A stretch of 64,000 nt of DNA. It comes from Orthonyx spaldingii. Lineage: Eukaryota; Chordata; Aves; Passeriformes; Orthonychidae. Both the position numbers and the translations under genes were made by a program. Below, in pieces: positions 27,201 to 42,200 of the stretch. The stretch is from contig VZTJ01001433.1 in the NCBI GenBank assembly GCA_013397795.1, positions 490,280 to 554,279 on the forward strand, given 5' to 3'. Below the pieces are notes generated by a model. That model was not told the DNA's origin. It saw nothing but the letters and a program-made list of their open reading frames with translations, and did no database searches. Each line of letters starts with the position of its first letter. Within the stretch, counting starts at the first letter, position 1.

Positions 27201-30200
27201 ATCTGTACAGAATCAAACAACAATTTTTAGTTCCTCAGAGACAAATCGTATCTCTGAAGAAAAGAGTTTTTCAGAGGTACATGACTCAAAACATGTGGTG
27301 TTCTCTCCCAGTTCTTTAAGTGCGACAGTGAAGGCATTGAACCATTCATAAATTTAATTTCCTTTAGGGTTTTTGTGCCTGAGATTTCTTTTGCAATAAC
27401 GTTATTTTACAATCTGCAGTGATGTTACTGTGCTTTGAACTGGCATAACAGAAAAAATCCACATTATTTAAATAAGATAGTGGTAATGAAAAACCTTATT
27501 ACTAAAGTTGTTAAGATGAAATATTAGATAGTTTCTTATGTTAAAAAGGTACAATTTTTCTATAAATCCCACAGTTCAACCTGGCAATAGCTCCCTCTGC
27601 AAATCTGTTTTGGATAGTTACCTTATGGATATCCTGCTCTGGAATTCCACGCAGTGTACAGTAATAATAAAGATGCTCCCAACCCGTTAAAAGTTCATCC
27701 AGGGCATCTTGCTGTGGACAATATCCAACAAGAATACCTTCAGAGCCAGCAGACAGTATATCCATTTCAGATCTGTTTAAAGAAAAAGAAAAATATTTGA
27801 ATGTTGCTTAACAAATCCCATGGCCCTGGGTTCTACCCTGGGGACACAAGACGTAGCCTCAAGTCCACAGGTACAGGAGTTTGAGTCTCTTTGCCATGGA
27901 TACTTAGTGCAGCACCACTCACACACAATGCACACTTTTTGTCCTTTTTGAGTTAGCACAGCCACCAGCATGTCACTGTTGTAACAGCATGTGTGTCAGG
28001 GTCAACAGACCAACACATGAGGAAGACAAGTCAATGAGAATTAATGCTCACTAGTTTTACTTCTCTTACCTTTTTGGTGGTACCTGCTCTAAGGAGACAC
28101 ATTTCAAACCATATGGTGCTCTTATTGGATATTATACCATTTCCATTATTATATTCATATGAATCATGTTGAATATTGAAGAGGCAGGACTCGAGAGAGA
28201 GGGAAATGTTGCTGTGTATTCTTTGTATGTCTATGCCTACATGTACACATGCCTGCATTCTCTAAACATCAAGAGTAAAACAAAACTCAGGATATTAAAG
28301 CCTAGTAACTTAAAAGACAATGCAGGAAAAGGTATAAAATCATCCCGATTTAAGAGACTTTGGCCTTCACTTCGTAGCTCTACAGCATTACTTGAAATTA
28401 CATTCATTGCTAAGAAGCAAGCTTGATTGCAAGGGTGTCTCATTACCCATAATGACACTAAATCTATCCTATTTATTCCAACATCTAATTCAACACTCAA
28501 TGATGCTGATTTACATGTACAGAAAGACCTGTCAAAATGAAGATATTTAATAATAAAAAAATCCGAGCTTTGAAAGAAAAAAGTTTTCAAAAGATTCTGA
28601 GTAACAGAATGTTTTGCCTCTTAGTGGTTTTCTACATTTCTGATTAAAAGAACTAAATATATGATTAATCATTTAGACACAAAGTAAATGCAGGATCTAC
28701 AAATACCAGCACTAGTGGAAATATAAATATGTATCTGCTGTTAACAAGATTCGGGAGTCTGGGGAGAAAAAATTCTGCATTTAACATAATCAACCACAGC
28801 ATGAAAATATATTTTCATGCTATCAAAAGATGAATTAACATGATTATGACAAACCTTGCTGTGGACTAATTAGAATGGTCCTTTGCTCTTAGTGGCAAAG
28901 ATGTAAAATCATGGTATGGCACCTTAGTTGGTTTGGATGGTGCCATGGAAGTTATCTTCCTATAGATACCTCTTTAAACAAAGAGTTAGCAAAAAGTAGA
29001 AGGGTGATAGGGGGAAGAGGATAACAGAAATGTACTCTCTCATTAATTTATATCCACCTATAGGACATTTTAAATGAAGTATATGCAGAATTTTTACTGT
29101 CTCAGTTTCCAGCCATACCTATGGCAAATTAAATCGTTTTTCTATGGTCGTCTTTACTATAAGATACAGATTGAACAATGCTGATCTTTTTGTATAACAA
29201 GCCAGAAGCAGTGGATTCCTTATTTAATTAATTCTAACAGAGAAATACTATTCACAGTGAAATGTTATCTAGATGCTGTTGAACATAGAGAGATGTGTCT
29301 GAGGTTTGTTTTGCTAGGAAGGTTCATGCACAAGGTTTTCTTTTGGTGCAGCTGCTGTCTTTTGAGAAATAAGAGACTGGGCTTTTGGTAATATGCCAAG
29401 TTCAGTCAGAAGAGAACAAATCCCACTCAGGGGTAATTTCAGGGACATTTACTTAGCATGAACCCTGTAGCTGGATAGAAACATCTTGTCTGCAAGGGGC
29501 CCCTACCATGAAGAACAAAAAGTTAAATACAGACAGCTGCAAAACACCTAATGGTCTTCAGCTATAGCTATATTAGAGCATCCTTACTCATTTTGCATCA
29601 GGAAATAAAAAGCATCCCCAGTGCTAATAGTGCTAATTGTACACACAAGGTTCTAGTGCTGTGCCTACGTAAAGCACTTTGTCTTAGGTGAACTGTATCC
29701 CACTCACTGACCGTTAGCATTCATAAAGTGAGGGCAAAGTGAGAATGTACCATTTAACATTCTTACTCAGTTTGGTCTTTATCTTGCAACTTTATCCATT
29801 AGTGATGACTCTGAACACTTTGAGTTCCCATCAACACCGAGATTCTACCATATACACTAAAGAACTCATGGACCTTTCCACCTCACCCCTCCCTCCCATC
29901 TCTGTATCTCTCAAATCAAAAACAATCCAACCAGAAGACAAAAAAAAAAAAANNNNNNNNNNNNNNNNNNNNNNNNNNNNNNNNNNAAAAAAAAAAAGCC
30001 ATATTAGGATTCTGGTCTTTTAATATAGACTTTTTTTTATTGTTTGTTTTTGAATGTGCAGTATAATGCCTGTTCTTCCCGCATCAACATCACTGAGTAG
30101 ATTTCCAAATCAAAATTCTGGACACCGTTAGTCAGATTTGTTTAGTCAAGTCCTAAGCTTTTTCTGAAGATATAAACAACATATATAAACAATAGATGAA

Positions 30201-33200
30201 AGAAAAACACATTATACATTTTAATTTTAGTATGTATTGTGCAACAGAAAACAAGCTCCCATCTTAGGAAATTGATTTTCCTTGAAATTCAGTTAATCTC
30301 TCAGATTTCATTTTTATGGATCTAAATTAAATGAACATTTCCAGTAGTGATGGCATGATATCAGAAAATCTTTGCAGTAAATGGTACACTGTAAATGCTT
30401 TTCCCTTTTCTTTCCTTAAATTTCTGATTCCATTCATGAAACTAATTATAATGCTCTTCTTCCTTAACAATCATCATATATGCTATTACCAGAATCAAAT
30501 TAGAAATATATTTTTTAATATTTTCTGAAATATAGATTAACATGCAGAAAAATGCTGATTTTTTTCCTCAAGCTAGAGAAAAACAGCTGTTTGTTTTCTG
30601 TCCTATTATTATCAGCATGCCAGAATTTTTCATTAGACTATTCACATTAAAAACAAGGCATACAGGAAGAAAAAATCAGCTTATTTTATAAATAGAGAGA
30701 AAGAACATATAAGTACGGATTCCAACCCCTCTCAGACTTTTGTCCGTAGTATAGTAGATACAATGAAATCTAGTGTAATATCTAAAAACTCCAGAGAGGA
30801 AAACAGGCTTTTACACTAATACACAACTTTCTGTATCTTTATAATAACACTGACTACTTGTTATCTTTAAATTCTATTAGTAATTTTGGTTACATCAGTT
30901 GCAGAATTGCATTTCTAGAACTCCTTTGGATAATGGTCAACAGAACATCTGGCATCCTCAAGAAAAATAGCAGAGTCTAGCACTTGAAGCAGGGAAGATT
31001 TTGTATTCCATCCCTGTCTAAGTACTTTGTCAAGAATTATGATATTTTAGTGAAAGACATCCTGAGAAAACATCCAGGACTCAATAAGACTTTCCTCAGT
31101 ATGGAGTGCTCATCTCACAGTTTTGTGCTATTTAGGAAAGAAACTTGCCAGACTTTTAAGGTACTGGGATCATAAACTAAAAGCAGATTATATAAAATTT
31201 TTGATTCAAAGTTGTTCCTCCACTGATGATTTCAAGGCTTTTTACTTTAATCTATTTATTCTGAGTGCTTAAAGAAATCCCTACAGTCTTATTACATCCG
31301 TAAAGGCTATATGGGGGTGGCATGGGGCACTCTGGTCAGCAAGCCGTTGCTAACACCGAAAAGAAACATAACCATTGGGATGAGTGAATATGATCTTGGA
31401 CAAAACTCATTGCCTTCTACTGTATGAACTGGACTTGCAGTTTCCAGAAGGCCAGACTGGCTGTTGCAGAAGTAAATTTGGATCTTGTTTGTTACAATGG
31501 TTAACAGCAGTGTCACTTATAGGTGGTTGTGGGCTGGCATTCAGATGTAAACCTCAGTGCTGGGTTTCCAGAGACAATTTAGTATCTTTGATATCAGTCT
31601 TATGGCTATTTTGGGAATAATTGTTTTGCTTTTGGTCCATGGTGCACTTTCTTTCACTTTTATATGCTTTTTCATGAGATTTTGAATGCAATTAAATGCA
31701 GTGATATATATAGTACTAACAATACCATATACATATATTTATATGCTTCTGCAGAGAGATAAATTCCATTAATTAGTCAAAATAAAATATAAATTTACAA
31801 ATTGCAAAAGTACTTAGACATTTCATTGTACTCATAACTGCACATCCAATTCAGTGCATGCTAATGTTCAATTAACATTATAAAAAAATCAAGGTTAAAA
31901 TATAATTGATGTAACTATAACTTCATTATAATTAGACTAATTATACTGATATACAGTGTAAAAACAGCCATTTCAGCCACTATATGGATGTAAATTTATT
32001 CTTCCTTTCAAGTTAAGCTATTTGAATTACATTTTTAATTATTTATCAAGCTGAATATCATACCTATCAAAAGAGTCCAAGTTCTAGCTATAAAGAAATA
32101 TTTTACTTTTCCCTCTTTGTAGAGCAGCTCTTTGGTCCTATGACTTTGTAATCCAACAGCTGAGATGACTGACACTTAATTCAAATAGGATGGGGAGCTT
32201 CTGTCATGGAGGATGTCTGTGCAGAAGGAAGATGGAAATTCATGGGAGATAAGTTAATTATGTGAGGAAGACTGCCAAATGCTTCAGTCCTTGATGGGGA
32301 AACTTACAAACCAGGTGTCACCTGGTCTATCTATTTTTTTGCATATGCATCCCATTACACTATAAGCATGAACTTAAAGTCAGCTCTATTCAGCAAAGTA
32401 GAACAGGAAAGATTGCAAAATAGCGGGCACCAAAAAAGCAAACAAACCACCAGTCCTGTTATTCATTATTTTACATTGGTCTTGACATGACGCTTAAAAG
32501 AATTTTGACAATTTCTATTCAAAGCTGTGTTTAGCTCTCCTCACTTGAGGGAGGTTTTATGACAGAGTCATTAAAGAGGGTTTAAAGACAAGTGTAGAAA
32601 GGGGAAGAAACAAAGCTTGGCCAATGTACACACATCCAAAAAAAGTGGAACAGATGTACAGTATCTGTTGATAACACTAGCCCAGCAGACATTCAAAGAC
32701 TATGAAGACTCACTTTGTTCTCCTTTGTTTTACCACTTTGTTAAGTGTCAGCTTTTCTTTGTACATATTTAATGCAGACCTTACTTCTTCAAACTGTTTG
32801 ACAGAAAAAGTAACTTCAAAAATGTTTACAGTTTCATACGCTACCTTTCATTTAGTTCCCACATTGATGGCAATCTAGTTATGGCAGTAGAGCCAAGCAA
32901 GAGATAATTTTATTCCATTTTTACTCTTGTAGAGCAGCAGCTGTGCTACAGAAAACACAAAGAACTTTTCTAAATGTCAAGCAGACCATGCAGTTAATTA
33001 TTAAATATATTTAAGCTTCACAACTCTTCGAAAGCCTCTCAGTCTCTTATTGTCTTATAACACCATACTTTGTAAATACAAGTAAACAAACATTATTAAT
33101 CTACTTCCTAGTAATTATCCTTTTTGATTTTGATATTTCTGCCCCTTATGAAAGGTACTGCTGGTACTTCACTATCACTATTTTATTTCCAAGCCTTCTG

Positions 33201-36200
33201 AAGTAACTGTTTCAATGCTGCTTGTTCCTTTGGCACTCTTTAATATTGGGGTGGCAAATGTCCCTAATATGGAGACATGGTTTCTAGAAGCTAATTGCTT
33301 CTCTGTTTCATTTGCATGGATATGTCACTGATAACAGCAATATTAATGAGGTACAGAAAATAATAAAGAGGTAAAATCCTCTGCGAATAGTATTATCTTC
33401 ACAAGATTGGCTGTGACTGGTGATAAATTCTATTTCTCTGACTGGACTCATTTTTTAGCATAACAGTAACAACTAGAATGGGCCTGCAAAGGTTATATAT
33501 ATAAGTTGCCTAAAACATTTTCTGCAGGAGGATATGAAAATGTGAAATACCCAGTTTAGTTGTAGACTGCTCAGCTTGTATACTATAAATGTGCATTGGT
33601 CACACAAATTGTAGGATAAAAAGTTCAGGCACACACTGCATTTAAAATATCTACATAATTTGCAGCGTATCAAAAAGAAAAAACCCTAATAAAAACAAAT
33701 CAGAAGACTCCTCTCCCCCAAAAGCATCTCCCCATGAAGAAGGCCAGAAAATACCAATTTGCAGAAAAGATGAAGTTGGCTCTAGTAGTTAACAAACATT
33801 CCCACTTAATGACACCCTGAATTATGAATCCCTGTGATACCAAAAACTAACATACATGATACTTAGCTTCTATGGATTTTATTAGCTTCTGCTATGAAAA
33901 TAGGCATAGTTCTCTCTCAGATTCTTAGGAATATGCTCCTTTTGTGTGTATGTGTGGTATTAAGCATTCAGCAAATAAACAACCAACCTAGAGGGCAATA
34001 AATCTTTTAAAAGTACTTGAAGATGTTGTGAATCTGCTCTTATGGTCTGTTAAAAAGGAAGTTACTTCTCAGAAGTATATATTTTTAATTTCTTTGAGAC
34101 TATAGCAGCAGTTTCTTGAATACAAGTTTATTATTAGTGTGTGAGGCTCGTTCTCTATAACTCCCTGCACTTCCAAGATGTTTTAGGTTGACCTTCTAAA
34201 AATTCTGCTTTGTGTTCAACTTGTACCTTTGAAAAATCCCATCTTCCATTTCTAGAATTCATGTTGTTCCAAGATGTAAAAGCTGTCCAATAAAATTTAA
34301 GGCCATTTTCAGTGCACCTGCCTCAAAAAAACCACTCCTGACTTAATTTTAAATTCAGTAACAACCAGAAAATGTATGCATGTCTTTGTTTGGGGTTTTG
34401 TTTGGTTTCTGTGTTTATTTGTTTTTAAATCAGCAACTTTCAAGCATAGTTATTCAAGGAAACAGGAACTGTTATGAATTTAGGATTTTCTGCATGGAAT
34501 AAAATAAGTTAGGGTCTTCAGTATTTATAATAATAATTTAACATACTAATGTAATTATTTGATCATGAAGACTACATCATGAAGGTAGGGTTAGATTAGA
34601 TGTTAGGAAGAAATTCTTTCCTCTGAGGGTGGTGAGTCATGGGAACAGGTTGCCCTGAGAAGGCATAGATGCCCCACCCCTGGAAGTGTTCAAGGTTGGA
34701 TGTGGCTTTGATTAAGCTGGTCTAGTGGAAAGTGTTCCTGCCCATAGAGGGGGGTTGGAACTGGGTGATCTTTAAGATTCCTTCCAACCCAAACCATTTT
34801 ATGATTCTGTGAAGAACCCATCAGACTGCAGTATCTGGTCCTTTCATGCTGACAGAGGACAAAATATGTGTTCTTTCCAGTCAAACCCAAAAGAGGTGTG
34901 ATCTACATCTAAGCTGCTGCCCAACTATTCATCAGGAATAGGTATCAGAGGTAATGTTTTTATGGAATCTCCTTCATGATGTAAATTTTAAACAAAAAAT
35001 CTAGTTCTGCTGACCAACAAATGTTCAGCAGCTGTGACCAGCAGCTGCTTTCTTCTGCTGACTGGAGTATCTTCTCTGTGCCAGGAACACCAGGCTTCTG
35101 AATACACCACCAGAGTAAGAAATGGAGAAGGCTTCTTGCCATATCTCTCTTACTTCGTATATCTGAGTTATAAATGCAAATCAATCCACCTAAAAGTCCC
35201 TGTGATGAGTACTTTTTGTCATTCTTCAGCTGCTGAGGAATGGTTCTCTAGACCTGTTGTGGTTACCATCTCACCTCTGGAACAGCCAATGAACTTGTCC
35301 CTTAGTGATTTTCAGAAGTACAACAACACAGTGCACCATGATCTGCTCAGCAGCAGTTTTTGAAATACAGAGCAAGGAACAAAGTCAGGAGAGACATACA
35401 TTTCTTCTGACAGCCTCAAAGTTGTTTGTTTCTCTAAGTTTAGAACAGCTCTTGCTGTTGGTTTCTTGAATTAGTGTTAAGTTTTTAAAACTTGGGAATG
35501 CGGCTTGTGCACTCATTTCAGACACTACATAAACAAAAAGTCCATAAACTCGATTGACACCACCATAACACAAGGTGATAATTAATATTGTCAAGGGTAC
35601 TTTGTACGCTGAAATTCAATTGTCCAAGGCTTTCCCTCAAGGCTCCTAAATGTGTCAAATTTCATTACCTATGTTTTAGTATGTGGTAAATAACATTTCA
35701 TCTTAATATATGCTTTCATGTTGGATTTATAAAACACAGTATGGGAAATGAAAGTGACACACATAATGTCCAGAGACAGCATTTAGCCTATTGTCAAAAG
35801 CCAGTAGCTCACTAAAGTTGACCTCAGAAGCATTTTTATCTGTTTAACCACAGGTACATAACTACATGATAAAAGGAATATAGGTGTTGTTAAATTGTTT
35901 TGTAATTTTTCTTTAAAAAATTATCTTAGGGGCTTCTAAAAAAATATATCATAGTCGGCAGACATAATGTAAGTGTCAATATATATAATAATGAATTTTA
36001 TTCTTATAACTTTATATTTGCTTTCAAGTAGATGTTAAAATTTTGGAATTATCACACCAGATTAAATCATTTGCCCAAATACAGACCTGGGACCACATTG
36101 TACAGGGACAGCCGTATGTGTTCTATGAATGCACAGGTGGGACCCAAGGCAAGTCCCATTAAAATCTAGAGAAAAATACTCCTCAGAATCTGAACAAAAC

Positions 36201-39200
36201 TTGGGAGCTTAAATACTGCCATGATGGCAATATTTGATAAAAAAAATTTGCAGATTATTTTATTTCTCCAACTCTCAAATTCTCTTCAGACTCATGCTAT
36301 AGACTTCTGACCTCCATCATACCCTGGTACAAAGCCTTCCATCAGTTCCAAAGAATAACAAATGTTGATTTTTACCTAGTTTTAAATCACTTCTGCTATT
36401 TTTAATTTTTTTTAATGTTTGAAAAAAATTGTCTTCCATTTAAGACAGAAAATTGTAAAAATAAAAATATCTGGATAACTATAAATTAAATCAACCATCT
36501 AAAAGTCTCTCTAACTATTTTAAAGCCTCACTCACACCACTGCTTCTTCTCTGAAGAATAATTTTTCCAAAATCTGTTTGGTCTTTTTAATCATTCCTGG
36601 TTTACGATTAACTTTTTTTTATGGTTTGCTATGAAAGATAATGAAACAACACACTGAAATAAAATTGTTTGATAGTGGTGATATTGTCCATTTCAAAAGT
36701 GCAAATTTTCCAGAAAACCGAATTTTACAATGACTGAAGCTACTTATTCCTGAAGTTAAATCTGATGATCATTATCTTTGTAAAGAAGTACCAACTCATG
36801 AAAGCTTTTAATTTTGAAACCAAAGAAATGTAACTTGCCATTTTGAAAATTCAAATATGTTTCCTTGAAAAATTTCTTAATTAAACTCATGGCCTGTTGC
36901 TGTCCAAAAATGTTTTGAAATGTACATCATTTAGAAAAAGAGAAGAGCCCATAATCCATTTATATATGTGTATACATGTATATTTACTACTGACTTAAAA
37001 AAATTACTTTACTGCACCTCCAGTTTTGCTGGGGAAAATGATAAGTATTGATTTTATCTAACCCAAAGTCCATTATTCACTTATCACTCCATCAGAATGA
37101 AAAATCTCACCAACACTACTACGTCTTATCCTAATTATATAACATATTGATCAAGTAATTAATTAATTACTCTGAAGTACATAAGTGTAAGAAAATAATT
37201 TAAAATTACCCACTTGAAGCACTGCTTATCTGCCTAAGCCTGGAAAACTTTCAGTGCAGTACTAGTAGAGGGGATATACATCCACGCATCTTAACATATG
37301 CCAAGATTTTTTTTAAAAGTTTTAAAAGGTTGTCTGTTAAGTCTTCTTAGAGTTTCTCTTTTGCTACCAGACAAGTTTATTCTCAGTTAACAGAGCTGTC
37401 AAACAGAATTAAATAATGCTAAAATGCTTTTCCACAGAGATTTAACAGCAACAAAGCAATATACATTTAAAAGGGAACAAAATAGGTCCCTAGAGTACAG
37501 TATAAAGGACTGAAGACGTGCTGAGTCTTTGATCATGTGCATTATCAATTAGCACTATCCTGATCAAACCCTGTGTTATTTACCCAGTAGGAGTCCTGAT
37601 AACAGCACGTCCTGCAGATGGGATGATATCTCCAGTCAGCATCTTAAATGTTGTGCTTTTCCCAGCTCCATTTGTTCCCAAGAGTCCAAAACACTATCAG
37701 AGATTAAAAAAAAAAAAAAAAAAAAACAAACAAATATGCTATACTGAAAAAAAAAGAACTATTATCACTTCAAATTTCTCCCCTTTTCACATTTCCTATC
37801 ATATATCCGTAAGAAATTGTATATGGATATAATGTGTGTGCAAATTCCCTTTCCCACAGAAAATCAGTTTAAAAACCCCATATACATCATATTTTGTTTA
37901 CCCTCTAATTATTAAAAGTGACTTATTTAGAATTCTAGCCCTCTACATAAAACCCTGCCCAACAATTAAAGTCATTATTTATCCATATTCTTAGTAAATG
38001 CTACATTTGAACAGGACCATTTTAGGTCCTGCTTCCAAACCCTGGGTATCAGTCCACAGAGTCAATATTTCCCAGCTTCTCATGAGCTGCTTTGCTCTTG
38101 TACAAGTGAATATCCAAGAGACGTCCAAGGCCAAACATCCAAGGGACACACTCATTTTGAGCACTTATTTCAGGCCCCTAGCTACAATAACTTTGTGTTC
38201 AAGCTAGGATAAGATTCCAATTAAGTCTACACATAGCCCTTTATGATTTTGAAATACTTTTTTCATTAACTTCTTATTGATAGATAGGCTTTAATCATCA
38301 ATAACATCCTCCTGGTTACCTCAGTTACCCAACAGCTGATCAGTAAGTAGCAGAACATCACTGGGCCTGTTCTGCCATGTGCAAGTTTCTCAGATCTTCC
38401 AATTTTATAATAGCAACCAAGAAAAGTCTTTTCTTTCTCAGTAGTTTATAAATTAATTCCCCAAACCATCAAAATATTGAAAAAACCCAAACACAAATTT
38501 GTTCAGGACTAAATGTCAATTTATTGAAGTAGTTTATTTGTATATCCTATATTCAAATTTGCTGTGATGATTTTAGCATGGGAACTAAAAGTGTGCTGTG
38601 ATGGCAAATTCAGGATCAGTCCATAGTTTGCTATTGAGTTGGGTATTCTGTTTTCTCTTTGAACACTAAACTGCTATGCTACCTTACTTGCTTTTTATGT
38701 TAGCCTATAACACAGTCACTTGGTAAAGACGAGCAAGAAGTTAAAAAATTAAGCTTCTGATGAATGTTTAACTCAAAAATAAGTGAACAGTCACTTCTTC
38801 AGCACCAACAGAGTTTCTGCTTTTATCCAGTTATTGATTTTCAGAAATTACTACAACTGAAATTATTCTGCTGCTATCTACAGATCTTTCACTGTGGACA
38901 CACTGAGTATGTCTCAACAATTGCTCAGAATAAAGTGTTACTTTATAAAAGGGTAAAAAAAAGAGACCCCTTTACCTCTCCCCTTGGTATGCCCAAGCTT
39001 ATATTTTCCACAGCTGTGTTCTTCTTACTGAAACCTCCATAACACTTCCTGAGGTTGTACAGAAGTAGGACATCATTAGCAGTTCTTCCACCAAAGAGTC
39101 GCTGTCGCTCCATTTCTACATCAACATCTTCTGAAGGGCTGTCCATGCTGTTAACTGAACAATTACCCCTACAACAGAAGATGATAATAAATGATACATT

Positions 39201-42200
39201 GCTGCACTCTGTATAACTCTTATTTCCTGGTTGTGATCCCTTGGCATTTGGTGATCAATTCTCATCAGAATTCAAGGGAAAAACAACTACTTGTATTTTT
39301 TCTATACTTTGCATTAATTCAGGTACACCACGTTATCAGAAATATTTATGTTCAGGTGTTCAAAGGAACACATCATTTTCTTTCTCTAAAAATTAGTTCA
39401 GTGCCCACTGTGGTAGAATACAAATGATAACACACCTTGATTTCTGGAGGAGATCCCAATGAAGGAAAAGACGTAAAAGAAGTAGTAGTGTTCCCTGAAG
39501 GGCCATTTCCACAAAAATCCAGCCCAGGAAATCCATCTCAAAGGGGCTCACATAAGAATCTATTCCAAAGTTTCTGGTCAGGTCAAACTTGATCTGATTG
39601 TACGAAAGCTCTATTAAACCCTGGCCTAGGCAGAATTGTGGGAATATGATGAATGCCCATTTGAGGATATTGTAGATGTTCTGAAAACTCTGTATGCAGC
39701 AAGGATGGAGAAGAATAAAAAAAAAGGGGGGGAAATTAGTTTTCTCCAACAGCCTACTGAACACACTTGCAAAACTGGATACAGCATTCAAATGTCATTC
39801 ATGGTAAACTGAATTCTAAAGTGCATATTGTGAACTATTTTGGTACAGGGTTCATATCACATTGCATTTTAGACTTTCTACAGCCATGGTATTCTAATTT
39901 TAGTGGAAGTTCACAGATGGTATCAAAACACATGTAGCCATGATCCTTCTATTTCCTTAACATTTTAATGTTTGAATGCTATCAAATTTAAATCACCAAC
40001 TTAAACAAGTGAATACTGAATCTGCTTACACATTTGCATGACACATAATCCAGATTTGGCTTCAAACATCAAATTTTTGACCTTTATATAAATGGAGTGT
40101 CATACACATTCTGGAACTCCTCTCCATCAAGTTGTTTAAATACCATTATGACTAATTAAATTTACATACATGGAGTGAGAATGCACTGTATGAATTACTA
40201 TTCATACAGTGCACTAGTGATCTTAGGAATATACAGCCTATCTCTTATGTCAATATTATTCAAACACATTTTACAATGCATATAATCTATTTAATGGACC
40301 AGAACAATTCCTATTATGTGTCAATTACAACTTAATGGTCTAGAAAATGTCAAAGTTTCAATTAACACTGTTTTTCCATTATTACAGCATGCTTTTTTAG
40401 GTTGTAGACAAGTTAAAATTCAAGACGGTAACAGTCAATACAGTATATTCTAGGACAGAAAAATCATGGATGTTTAAAAACCATATGTTTTTCATCTGGA
40501 AAAATTTCATCTGTACAAACATATAAACACACATATACACATTCTCAAATATATACATGCGTGTATGTGTGTGTATACACCTCAGTTATGAAAAAGGTAC
40601 ACCAAAGATTTTATACTGACCTGCACTTTGGAAATTATAGCTAACAAGCGAGGCAAGAGAGTCACCAGCATGGTACACAGGCCAAACACGAAATTTAAGG
40701 AGATGTAAGAAATAAAAGCTACATCTGAACTTGAGAAGAATCTGGATGCAAGATACATCCAAGGTAAAGTTGCATATCTGAAAGTTTAAAGAAACAAAAC
40801 TGTCACAAATAAGCTATGTTTTTGCCTCAGCCCCCCTAGAAAAGTCAATTACTGTAGAAAAAAAAACACAATTATTGTTCCTTATTTTTAAGATAGGCAA
40901 ACAACTTTTCTGAACAATTGATTTTAAAAAAGGATAAATTTGGGATATGTGCTCTTTAACAAATTAACTTACGCTTTCATAGATATACATGTGTTTACTG
41001 CCATATTATATGCAGATATGATCTATTTTTTTATATATCAGCTTCAGATATTTACTTTGACTGTTCCAGACAGCTGACAATCCTGATTTCTGAATGATTG
41101 CAAACCCATGCACTTTAAAAAGCCTCTCACACAGAGATAGAATTAAAACCAAATATTTAAAGCTTAAATCATGGATGCCAAGCAGTTATCTTTTCTGAGA
41201 GGCTTTCCTAGAAAGAAAAAAAAAAGAACAAAAGAAGAAGGAGGTAGTGAGCAAAGAAAGAGAAAGAAAAAGAAAAACATAATAATCTTTGAACTGGAAC
41301 TGTTTGTGTCAGTGACATGTGAGTACTGAAAAATCCTACAGACCATGTTATCACCTAAACCAGGTTGTCAGTAGAGTAATAGCTATCAAAAATGAGTGCA
41401 CAGCACAATGAGGATAAGACAAGATGTCCATGGCTACATCACCTTCAATGAGAATCTTTAAAAGAAGGAGGAAGGCACCCTCCATTCTGACAAGTCAAAT
41501 AATGCCTATCCAGAAGGGAACACTTATATGTTTTATAGAGAGATGTTTATAAAGACTGAAACAAAGCCCAAGCCATCTGATGAGCATGCATGTCACGTAA
41601 AGAAAATTTATTTTCCATTCAACATAGCACAAGATATATCTATCAAACAAGCAGTATACAGACTGCAGGAGCAGAGGTATCAGCATACCCTATTGCACGA
41701 TAAGTATATATGTAGTGTATATATAAACACTTCTTATATAACATTAATATGTATATGATTTAATAGCGAGCTTAATGCAAGAGCAACTAGCTAAAAATCT
41801 GTGAATTCACTTCTTCACTGCTTAAAATGTAGTTCAGATTGCATGTCTTAAAATTCCCTTTTGAATTCAGCATCCTGTACTTTATAGATGAATCTTCTGC
41901 ATTGGAAAATGTCAAAATCCTTTGCCTTAAAAAACAAACTCAGAAACTCTCCTGGGAAGTAATAATGATGTTATCCTCAGTTTACAGGAAGATAAGGGTT
42001 AAATGACTCAATGTTTGGGTCTCAAATGAAGACTTTAAGTATTCAAGATGACACTATACTTTTCAGCATCCTGTTGCCCGTCTTAATTACACAATCTTTC
42101 TTCCCTTCATGCATATAACAATATCATGTTCTCAGAATTACAATATCGTAAATACAAGTCCACCCTTGGAAACAGCTCAGGAAAGAGACATGATTTACAG

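Larger units (their letters stand above)
27773..37583 (-). other. ABCA13: Intron e8-e9 (9.8 kb)
   Basis: Contains a plus-oriented CR1 fragment (34583..34812), a 34-base assembly gap inside poly-A (29953..29986) and a 24-bp perfect palindrome (28798..28821). From 30000 to 34580 and 34815 to 37583 I see only AT-rich sequence with no identifiable element. Confidence 0.75.
39690..40620 (-). other. ABCA13: Intron e5-e6
   Basis: A 931-bp intron containing the 14-bp-arm hairpin at 40182 and the microsatellite at 40502. No coding signal. Confidence 0.85.

Noticed and set aside
38943..39146. ATG inside e7 as a translation start of a short ATP-binding protein
   Set aside because: The frame is continuous with e6 across a normal acceptor at 39168, and the P-loop is in the next exon.
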